From: Caldithrix sp.
GTDB taxonomy: Bacteria > KSB1 > UBA2214 > DYKH01
Assembly (NCBI GenBank): GCA_020722685.1
Contig: DYKH01000063.1
Span: 1-30,618, forward strand
Direction: 5' to 3'
DNA: 30,618 bases
Positions 24,056 through 30,618 of the stretch are shown one piece after another (positions within the stretch are counted from its first letter, which is position 1; each line of letters begins with the position of its first letter). The notes under the pieces were generated by a model. That model had not been told where the DNA came from. It searched no databases and worked only from the letters and a program-made list of their open reading frames with translations. The translations under genes were made by a program, and so were the position numbers.

Positions 24056-24832
24056 ATGGACATGCGAAAAATCTACGATCCCTTTGCCCAATTCTATGAT
24101 CTGGAATACGGCCATAAGGATGATGATATCCCTTTTTATCGGCAAATGGCAGATGAATACGGTTCCCCGGTGTTAGAAATCGGCATTGGCACCGGACGTA
24201 TAGCCCTGCCGTTGGCTGCGGCCGGTCACCAAGTCTGGGGAATTGACGACAGTACCAAGATGCTGCGAGTGGCGCGAGAAAAACTCGCTCATGCACACGT
24301 TCAAATTCGCCATCGCGTTCGTCTCATCGCAGCAGACATGCGGGCCTTTACCCTTCGCCAGCACTTTCCGCTTTGTATTGTTCCCTTCCGCGCCTTCTTA
24401 CACAATTTGACCCTTGCGGATCAAATCTCGACCCTGCAATGCATCTGCCGGCATCTGCTGCCGGGTGGTATTCTCGCATTCGACCTCTTCGTACCACTGC
24501 ATTCAGTATTGGCGCAAGAGCAGTGGCAGGATCAAATCAACTCGGATGAGTTGGCCTACGAGAATTCGGGAGTTACTATCACTACTACAATTCATCACGA
24601 TCCTGCCATTCAATTGCTGAGCATTGAGAACACCTACCATCGATCCGACGAGAAAGGAGGCCGGGGCACGAAGAGCAAGATGCACTATCGCTACGTCTTT
24701 CGCTACGAGATGGAGTTGCTGTTAAGAGCTGCGGGCTTTGACCTATTGCGTGTCTATGGAGGCTTCGAGAAACAGAAGTATGACTTTTATAGCGGGCTGA
24801 TGATTTTTGTAGCGCAGAAGCCTTGCAGATGA
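24056..24832 (+). CDS. Class I SAM-dependent methyltransferase
   Basis: The 258-residue soluble protein begins YDPFAQFYDLEYG, a typical N-terminus of Methyltransf_25/11 enzymes. Motif I is VLEIGIGTGRIALPLA (about 39-54), the motif II acidic residue is in VWGIDDSTKML, and the motif IV region is LCIVPFRAFLHNL. Post-motif LLPGGILAFDLFVP and a C-terminal beta-sheet (HYRYVFRYEMELLLRAAGF) follow. The substrate is unknown. It stands alone between the frr terminator and the helicase; the methyltransferase at 8611 is from a different subgroup. Confidence 0.9.
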   Translation: MDMRKIYDPFAQFYDLEYGHKDDDIPFYRQMADEYGSPVLEIGIGTGRIALPLAAAGHQVWGIDDSTKMLRVAREKLAHAHVQIRHRVRLIAADMRAFTLRQHFPLCIVPFRAFLHNLTLADQISTLQCICRHLLPGGILAFDLFVPLHSVLAQEQWQDQINSDELAYENSGVTITTTIHHDPAIQLLSIENTYHRSDEKGGRGTKSKMHYRYVFRYEMELLLRAAGFDLLRVYGGFEKQKYDFYSGLMIFVAQKPCR

Positions 24833-25152
24833 AGTCTTCTCGCAGCGATCACCGGATAGGTAAAAATCACGATCATGTCAATCCGTGTTGTCCTGACCGG
24901 CCTGTCACTCATTTTTCTAAGCAACAACCACGCCCATGATCGGTCGGTAAAACCTCACTCACGGGTGGGCAATCTCGTTCCCAAACTTTGGGAACGAGAT
25001 TATCTTTCTCCCAATTGTGCGCCCCATGATCGGTTGCAGCTTTTTGCTTTGATATTAGCGAATATGTTTTAACTTTCGCCCCAACAAATAGCGACGAGGG
25101 CGCAACGTCGGCATCCGCTGTTCTGGATGCTCCTAATAACTGGGTCGAAGCC
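24833..25152. other. Intergenic region holding a palindromic repeat
   Basis: This is 320 bp without a credible gene; an 83-codon minus-strand frame across it is just the repeat read through. It carries the palindrome at 24971-25001 between two copies of CCCATGATCGGT (24933-24944, 25023-25034). The promoter of the Lhr gene should lie in the last 100 bp, but I see no good match. Confidence 0.6.
24933..25034. repeat. Palindromic repeat flanked by 12-bp direct repeats
   Basis: The arms AATCTCGTTCCCAAA (24971-24985) and TTTGGGAACGAGATT (24987-25001) are perfect inverse complements around one base. Similar AATCTCGTTCCCA palindromes are known as dispersed intergenic repeats in several bacterial phyla (from memory). 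The flanking CCCATGATCGGT copies are about 80 bp apart. Confidence 0.7.
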
Positions 25153-28100
25153 ATGTCCATCCCTTCTCTTGAAAGCTTTCCTTTTCATCCGGTGATTGCC
25201 CGGTGGTTCAGCGGGCACTTTCACGAGTCCAGTCCGCCACAGACTCAGGGTTGGCCGGCCATCGCGGCGGGAGAACACACGCTGATTTTGGCGCCCACCG
25301 GATCGGGCAAGACTCTTGCCGCCTTTCTCTGGTGCATCGACGACCTATTCCGCATCGGTCTCGATATGGATGCAAAAGTTTTCGCGCAGAATCGTGCAGG
25401 CGTTCACACCCTCTATATCTCTCCGCTCAAAGCGCTTAACAACGATATTCACTACAACCTTCAAGAGCCGCTTAAAGGCATTCGGCAAGCGGCTGCCGAA
25501 ATGAATTTTCAGCCACCAGAAATCCGCGCTCAAGTGCGCACTGGGGATACCGCGCCGCACCTGCGCCAAGCCATGGTCAAAAGGCCGCCGCACATCTTGA
25601 TCACGACGCCGGAGTCTCTCTTTCTGCTGCTGACTTCCACCTACGGCAGAGAGATGTTTCGCCATTTGCGCTACCTTATCGTCGACGAAATTCACGCATT
25701 GAGCAATAACAAGCGTGGGGTGCATTTAAGCCTGTCCATTGAGCGCTTGATGTCAATCTGCAAGGAAGAACCGGTGCGCATCGGACTTTCGGCGACGCAG
25801 CGACCGTTGGAGAGAATCGCCGCATTCTTGGGCGGAGCGAAATTCGTCGGAGGAGAGCAGCCTACTCCCAGAGCGGTGACCATCGTCGATTGTGGCCAGC
25901 GCAAAGGAATGGATTTGCAGGTGGTTTCTCCGGTAAAGGACTTTGGTAATCTCCCGGGGGCCAGCATTTGGCCGGCAGTGATCGAAAAACTGTATAAGAT
26001 GATTCGTGAACATCGCACCACTTTGGTCTTTGTCAATATGCGGGCGCAGACGGAAAAAATCGCCCGGCAGCTTAATGAATTCCACCAACGAGCCATTGGC
26101 GATCCGGAAGCAGAATTGGCGCTGGCGCACCATGGCAGCATCTCCCGCGAGCAGCGCTATGAGATCGAAGCTCGTCTCAAGGCCGGGAAAATTCCGGCCG
26201 TGATCGCCACCGCCTCTTTGGAGCTCGGCATCGATATTGGCAGCATCGACTTGGTCGTGCAACTGGAGTCGCCGCGCAGCGTCACTGGCGCACTGCAGCG
26301 GATTGGCCGCAGCGGCCATTTGTTGCGCGCCACCAGCAAGGGGCGAATCATTCCACTTTATGCTGCAGATTTGGACGATGCGGTTGCCATTGCACGTGCA
26401 ATGGAACAGGGCGACATCGAGGAAACGCAGGTTCCGGAAAACTGTCTGGACGTCTTGGCGCAGCAGATCGTCGCCGAAGTGGCGATGCGCGACTGGTCAC
26501 GCGAGGATTTGTATCGTCTGGTACGCCAAAGCTACTGTTACCGCAACCTTTCCTTGCCGGCGTTTACCCGGGTAGCGGAAATGTTGTCCGGGCAATTCGC
26601 GGACCATCCCATTCCTGGTTTGAAGCCTCGCATCGCTTGGGACAAGATCAATGACCGGCTAATCGGACGCAAGGGGGCGCGCCTGCTCGCCACTACCAAT
26701 GGCGGCACGATTCCTGACCGGGCTTATTATAGCGTCCACTTGCAGGACGGTACCAAGCTCGGTGAGATGGAGGAGGAGTTTGCTTTTGAATCGCGCGTTG
26801 GCGATGTTTTTTTTCTGGGCAGCAGCGAGTGGCTGATTAGAGAGATTACCCAGGACCGAATCATTGTTGATCCCATGCGCGCCAGCAAGCCGCGCCCTCC
26901 GTTTTGGAAGGGTGACCTGCTCTACCGCGACTACTCGACCAGTCTGAAGGTGGCGGCGTGCCGGCGGGAGTTTACGGATCACTTGCAAGACATTGCGGAC
27001 ATCCACAGTCTATCCTCCAGCTACAAAGCGGACGCCACTGTGCTTAATAATCTGAAGGATTATTTTCGCCGGCAACAAGACCTCACGGAAGTTTTGCCCA
27101 CCGATCGACAGGTTGTCGGCGAATGGTTCCGGGATGACGCGGGCGAGCCACATTTTCTTTTGCATGCTCCCTTTGGCGCTCGGGTCAATGGAGCTTGGGC
27201 CGTAGCCTTATGCGCAGAGCTGGAGAACCGATTTCAGGCGCAGACGCAGTACGCCATCGATGATGATGGTATCATCTTTCGGATGTTGGACAGTAAAGAT
27301 CCATTGCCGACAGAGGGGCTTTTTGCTCTTTCCGCCGATCGAGTCGAAGAGCTGATCATTCAATCGCTCATGAATACCCCACTTTTTTCTTCGCGCTTTC
27401 GGCAAAATGCTACCCGCGCATTGCTGCTTCGCCGCTCACGTCAAGGCCAGCGCATTCCCCTTTGGCTGCAACGTCTGCGCGCGGCCGATCTCCTGCAAGT
27501 CGTTCGCGGTTACCCGGATTTTCCGATCATCGTCGAGACTTTTCGCGACTGCTTGCACGATGTCTTTGACCTGCCCGCATTGCGGCAAGTCATAGAAAAA
27601 TTGCACAGCGGCGAAATCAATCTACACATTGTCAAGACACCCTTTCCCTCTCCCATGGCCAGCGGACTGATGTTTCGTTTTCTGGCGAATCATCTTTATC
27701 AGGAAGATCACGCCCATCAAACAGCGCTGGCGGCAAATCTCAGCGGGGAGCTGTTGGCGGAAATTCTCGAACGGGATACCATCCCGACAATCGTCTCGCA
27801 AGAACTGGCGGCTGCCGCCGAAGCACGCTGGCAAAATCTGACGTCGGAAACCCGCGCCAAAGATGCGGAGGACCTGTTTTCCGTCATCGAAAAGCTTGGT
27901 CCCCTCGATGCAAACGCGCTGGCCCAAAGAAGCAAAGAGGACCCCAGCCCTTTGCTGCAATCTTTGGTCGAGCAGAATCGCATCCTGTATCTGGCGGATT
28001 TGGGCTGGATAGCTGCCGCCGACCTTGCAATGCACGCGCTACCGCCTTCCCGTGAAGCCATTCTACTCAGACTGCGCCGAATCTTGCGTACGCGCGGGCC

Positions 28101-29631
28101 CGTGACTTTGCGGCAAATCTGCGCGGCGACGGCTCTGCCGGAAGATGAGGTTGAGAAGGCATTAGAAAAACTCCTTGAACAGAAACTTATCGTCAAGGGT
28201 CTGCTGGTAGAGGGGACGGATGAAATCCAATGGTGTGACCGGAACAATATGGCGGAGTTGTATCGCCGTGCGGTCGCCTCGAGACGGACGGCCTCCGAGC
28301 CTGCGAGCAGGAGCCTTTTTTATCGCTTTCTCTTACGTTGGCACCGCGTCGGACAACCCAAGCAGTGCCTGGAGGAGTTGATGGCCAGATACTACGGTTT
28401 GCCCTTGCCTGCTTACGTATTCGAGCGGGAACTCCTTCGCAGTCGCATGGGGTCGCAGGAAACGGCGGCCATGTCAACGGCCATGACGGAGATCGGCCGA
28501 CTAGTGCAGCAAGGGCAGATCATCGTGCGCGCCGATGCGGGAGTGCAATTTATCGCCCGAGGTGCCGGCCACATCTTTTACAGCAGAGCCGATATGTTGG
28601 TGAAGGCGCAACAATTGCCGGAGACCGTAAAGACGGTTTTCGCTTTTTTGCAGGAACATGGCGCCAGCCCGATACGGGACATCATCACCGGTACCGGTCA
28701 ATCGGCGACTCAGGTAGAGCAGGGGTTGTCTGCCTTGGCGAACCAAGGCTTGGCGAGTTGCGACGACTATCAAGCCTTTCTGCTCATGCTGCAAAGCAAT
28801 CGGCCGGTAAGCGAAAATGACGAGTCGGCCAAACCACTGGGGCAGTACTTTTCAGCTCGCAATCCACGCAGCCGCTTGACGCGAGCCAAAAGCGCGACCC
28901 GGCATGACCTTCGCCAGCGCATGCAGCTTCACTCCGGGCGCTGGTTTTTGAGCACATCGTTCGCCGTGGCCGGCAAAGAAATTCCCGAAGGCAAGCGGGC
29001 TGAAAGTCAGGTGCGATTGCTCTTGCAGCGATATGGCATTCTGATCAAGGATTGGTACCGTCGGGAAAGCGGCTTGCTCCCCTGGCATCAGCTTTTCCAG
29101 ACACTGAAGCGACTCGAATGGCAGGGCGAAGTCCGGCGCGGCTATTTTGTGCAAGGATTGACCGGTATTCAATTTGCCTCCCCGGAAGCCATCGCGCTAT
29201 TGGGAAAGCTGCAAACGGAAACCAAGTCTACCGCCGAATCCGGCATCCTTTTGAGCACGGTCGATCCGGCTTTGCCTTTCGGCGGCGCCGTAGGTTGGGA
29301 CATTGCGGATGCCAGGGGAAGGAAAGTGGCCATTGTTCGCTCCGCCGGAAATCATCTTTTGTTTCTGCGGGAAATGCCGGTGCTCTATAGTGAAAACTAT
29401 GGCTGGCGTTTGTGGACCCTCGCCCAAACTGATGATTCAACGATCGATGCTCTGGTTGCGAATATGAAAGCGTGGCTGCGGCTCCCGGATCCCATTCGCC
29501 CGCGCAAACGCATTGAAATAGCTTCTGTAGATGACGCTCCTGCGGCCGCGTCGCCGATGGCAACGGCGCTTTTGCGACACGGCTTCGAGATTGAGGGAGA
29601 GAAGCTGGCTCTGTGGCCGTCGGCCGTGTAG
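25153..29631 (+). CDS. lhr: Lhr-type ATP-dependent superfamily 2 DNA helicase, full length
   Basis: Lhr proteins are 3'-5' helicases linked to DNA repair. The 1492-residue length marks the full-length form with Lhr-core plus the C-terminal extension. Motif I is APTGSGKT (47-54), motif II VDEIHAL near 178, motif III LSATQRP near 216. Motif VI lies in the IGRSGH segment near 388, and GIDIGSIDLVVQLESPRS precedes it. The Lhr-specific winged-helix and beta-barrel domains follow (LLATTNGGTIPDRAYYSVHL, LGSSEWLI, APFGARVNGAWA). The C-terminal third has two further winged-helix-like parts. There is no partner nuclease or phosphoesterase beside it. The ATG at 25153 has only a weak GAAG upstream. Confidence 0.92.
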   Translation: MSIPSLESFPFHPVIARWFSGHFHESSPPQTQGWPAIAAGEHTLILAPTGSGKTLAAFLWCIDDLFRIGLDMDAKVFAQNRAGVHTLYISPLKALNNDIHYNLQEPLKGIRQAAAEMNFQPPEIRAQVRTGDTAPHLRQAMVKRPPHILITTPESLFLLLTSTYGREMFRHLRYLIVDEIHALSNNKRGVHLSLSIERLMSICKEEPVRIGLSATQRPLERIAAFLGGAKFVGGEQPTPRAVTIVDCGQRKGMDLQVVSPVKDFGNLPGASIWPAVIEKLYKMIREHRTTLVFVNMRAQTEKIARQLNEFHQRAIGDPEAELALAHHGSISREQRYEIEARLKAGKIPAVIATASLELGIDIGSIDLVVQLESPRSVTGALQRIGRSGHLLRATSKGRIIPLYAADLDDAVAIARAMEQGDIEETQVPENCLDVLAQQIVAEVAMRDWSREDLYRLVRQSYCYRNLSLPAFTRVAEMLSGQFADHPIPGLKPRIAWDKINDRLIGRKGARLLATTNGGTIPDRAYYSVHLQDGTKLGEMEEEFAFESRVGDVFFLGSSEWLIREITQDRIIVDPMRASKPRPPFWKGDLLYRDYSTSLKVAACRREFTDHLQDIADIHSLSSSYKADATVLNNLKDYFRRQQDLTEVLPTDRQVVGEWFRDDAGEPHFLLHAPFGARVNGAWAVALCAELENRFQAQTQYAIDDDGIIFRMLDSKDPLPTEGLFALSADRVEELIIQSLMNTPLFSSRFRQNATRALLLRRSRQGQRIPLWLQRLRAADLLQVVRGYPDFPIIVETFRDCLHDVFDLPALRQVIEKLHSGEINLHIVKTPFPSPMASGLMFRFLANHLYQEDHAHQTALAANLSGELLAEILERDTIPTIVSQELAAAAEARWQNLTSETRAKDAEDLFSVIEKLGPLDANALAQRSKEDPSPLLQSLVEQNRILYLADLGWIAAADLAMHALPPSREAILLRLRRILRTRGPVTLRQICAATALPEDEVEKALEKLLEQKLIVKGLLVEGTDEIQWCDRNNMAELYRRAVASRRTASEPASRSLFYRFLLRWHRVGQPKQCLEELMARYYGLPLPAYVFERELLRSRMGSQETAAMSTAMTEIGRLVQQGQIIVRADAGVQFIARGAGHIFYSRADMLVKAQQLPETVKTVFAFLQEHGASPIRDIITGTGQSATQVEQGLSALANQGLASCDDYQAFLLMLQSNRPVSENDESAKPLGQYFSARNPRSRLTRAKSATRHDLRQRMQLHSGRWFLSTSFAVAGKEIPEGKRAESQVRLLLQRYGILIKDWYRRESGLLPWHQLFQTLKRLEWQGEVRRGYFVQGLTGIQFASPEAIALLGKLQTETKSTAESGILLSTVDPALPFGGAVGWDIADARGRKVAIVRSAGNHLLFLREMPVLYSENYGWRLWTLAQTDDSTIDALVANMKAWLRLPDPIRPRKRIEIASVDDAPAAASPMATALLRHGFEIEGEKLALWPSAV

Positions 29632-29713
29632 ACGTGCTCCGTCTTACAAAGGTTTGGCTATGTCCACAGCCTCCTTCGTCTAAAGCAGTTTCTCATTCTT
29701 ACCTACAAAGCAA

Positions 29714-29742
29714 TTGACTTTTACCAGGCCATTCAGTAAATT
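29714..29742 (+). promoter_or_regulatory. Sigma-70-type promoter upstream of the PTS EIIA gene
   Basis: TTGACT (29714-29719) and TAAATT (29737-29742) are 17 bp apart. Transcription from here would meet the terminator at 29771-29804 after about 55 nt, before the EIIA start at 29901. Confidence 0.55.
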
Positions 29743-29770
29743 GGTCGCGTAAAATTTGGGGATTGACTCT

Positions 29771-29804
29771 AAGACAGCACCCCCGGCTTGCGCTGTCTTT
29801 TTTT
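29771..29804 (+). terminator. Intrinsic terminator, possible attenuator before PTS EIIA
   Basis: AAGACAGC (29771-29778) pairs with GCTGTCTT (29792-29799) and the T-run extends to 29804. It is 140 bp after the helicase stop and 97 bp before the EIIA start. It may simply end the helicase transcript, or act as an attenuator for the promoter at 29714. Confidence 0.75.
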
Positions 29805-29900
29805 ATGAGATGTATCGAATGAAAATGCTATTTCGAAGGGCATGCGCGCGTAATTGCCGGCAAAAAGAAATGTCCGGTTTATGCTGCGGAGGAGAATGAG

Positions 29901-30356
29901 TTGAGAATTTCCGACTATTTGCGCGACAGCTTGATCTTTCTGGATATCGATGCGAAGGACAAGGTCGAAGCCATTGCCAAGACCGTTGATTTGATGCACC
30001 ACAGTCAAGCGATTTCCGATACCGCCAAGTTTTTAGAGGAGGTCTACGAGCGGGAAAGCTTGGGGAGTACCGGCATCGGCAAGGGAGTGGCTCTGCCGCA
30101 CGCGAGAACACAATACGCCAAGGAAATCGTCATTACGGTCACACGGCTGCGCAAGGGCGTGGATTTTGGCGCAGAGGACAATGAGCCGGTTCGCCTGGTC
30201 TTCCTGTTAGGCACGCCCCACAAGGCGGTCGGTGAGTACCTAAAGGTCCTGGCAAAGCTGTCAAAGATTCTGCGGGAGAACGGCACGACGAAAAAGCTAC
30301 TAAAAGCCAAGTCGTCTGTAGAAGTGCGGAAAATCATCGAGGATGCGGAGGCATGA
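29901..30356 (+). CDS. PTS EIIA (fructose/PtsN type) phosphotransfer protein
   Basis: EIIA proteins of this type accept phosphate from HPr on a histidine; PtsN-like members regulate rather than transport. The 151-residue protein has LGSTGIGKGVALPHART with the phospho-acceptor His at about residue 67. PVRLVFLLGTPHKAVGEYLKVLAKLSKIL follows, the PTS_EIIA_2 pattern. The start is a TTG at 29901 with GGAGGAG 6 nt upstream. No EIIB/EIIC, HPr, HPF or rpoN is in view, so whether it transports or regulates cannot be decided here. A terminator follows. Confidence 0.92.
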   Translation: MRISDYLRDSLIFLDIDAKDKVEAIAKTVDLMHHSQAISDTAKFLEEVYERESLGSTGIGKGVALPHARTQYAKEIVITVTRLRKGVDFGAEDNEPVRLVFLLGTPHKAVGEYLKVLAKLSKILRENGTTKKLLKAKSSVEVRKIIEDAEA

Positions 30357-30413
30357 TCGACGAGGGTAGCTGAACTCCAACAGTGGAGGGTTAGAAAACA
30401 AGCAGTGACCGAT

Positions 30414-30440
30414 AGGCCAGCATATTGATGCTGGCCTTTT
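30414..30440 (+). terminator. Intrinsic terminator downstream of PTS EIIA
   Basis: AGGCCAGCAT (30414-30423) and ATGCTGGCCT (30428-30437) form a perfect 10-bp stem with a 4-nt loop and a short T-run. It could terminate transcripts from both sides. The remaining bases to 30618 hold no credible gene, only a small GCACCGGA/TCCGGTGC hairpin at 30505-30526 of unknown role. Confidence 0.75.
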
Positions 30441-30618
30441 CCATGAGGCGGGATGTCAATCCCCAACTGACCGCAAGACATTCCTGATCCCTGTCATTTG
30501 CGGGGCACCGGATGAATTTCCGGTGCGATCGCGTAACACATCGACCAAATTCCGCGCGTGCAAATTTCTGTAAGAATATCGTCATGTCTCTGCATTCTTG
30601 TTTCTCTAGCTTACTCTT

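Noticed and set aside
24971..25001. Palindrome read as a terminator of the methyltransferase gene.
   Set aside because: No T-run follows on either strand and it is about 140 bp past the stop codon; a repeat fits better.
24909..25160. Minus-strand frame of 83 codons.
   Set aside because: It is the palindromic and direct repeats read as protein, with no Shine-Dalgarno.
30391..30585. Minus-strand frame of 64 codons at the right edge.
   Set aside because: It runs through the terminator hairpin at 30414-30440 and shows no protein-like pattern.

Overview
The window is about 30.6 kb of a bacterial chromosome of moderate GC content (roughly 50-55% by eye) with one strongly AT-rich island. There are no rRNA or tRNA genes to fix the taxonomy. 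A Gram-negative bacterium of the FCB superphylum or a neighbouring candidate phylum (the KSB1/Calditrichota type of lineage) fits best. The signs are a dockerin-like secreted protein with an FN3 domain, a thrombospondin-type-3-repeat outer-membrane protein, an SbsA-type Ig-like lipoprotein and a DUF5679 mini-protein. This placement is inference. Several genes appear to start at TTG or GTG, usually behind a clear Shine-Dalgarno sequence.

Layout. 1-4043 (minus strand): acpS, a bifunctional NAD(P)H-hydrate repair enzyme (nnr), a VanZ-like membrane protein, a small outer-membrane beta-barrel, a 49-residue zinc-ribbon protein (DUF5679) and, beyond a terminator, the start of a secreted protein cut by the window edge. 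4223-4798: an ECF sigma factor. 5051-7482 (minus): a dockerin-like secreted protein and a Tat-exported LD-carboxypeptidase. 7759-11083 (plus): a DUF2608 HAD-like secreted protein, a membrane-anchored methyltransferase and an Ig-like lipoprotein. 11199-12780 (minus): a conserved small protein and a beta-barrel/TSP3 protein.

12781-17043 is the accessory part and the most interesting. In order it holds divergent promoters, a predicted structured small RNA with its own terminator, a 96-nt inverted-repeat element, a small conserved gene broken by a one-base frameshift, and a 136-bp cluster of nested inverted repeats. Then comes a 3.1-kb AT-rich gene for a 1039-residue protein that joins a sacsin/Hsp90-like (GHKL) ATPase domain to a C-terminal DUF3883 (PD-(D/E)xK-like) domain. 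This gene is followed 5 bp after its stop codon by what looks like a bona fide integron attC site (R''-L''...L'-R' with an extrahelical base in L''). The sequence just before the gene carries a matching R' core. The gene therefore looks like a large integron gene cassette, without an integrase in the window, carrying a probable anti-phage or nucleic-acid-targeting protein.

17044-23933 is core housekeeping: pyrR-pyrB-pyrC (pyrimidine synthesis), rplM-rpsI, rpsB-tsf and pyrH-frr, with recognisable terminators, a strong rplM promoter and a possible rpsB leader structure. 24056-30356 holds a second methyltransferase, a palindromic repeat, a full-length Lhr-type helicase (1492 residues) and a PTS EIIA (PtsN/fructose type) protein preceded by a promoter-terminator pair that looks like an attenuator.
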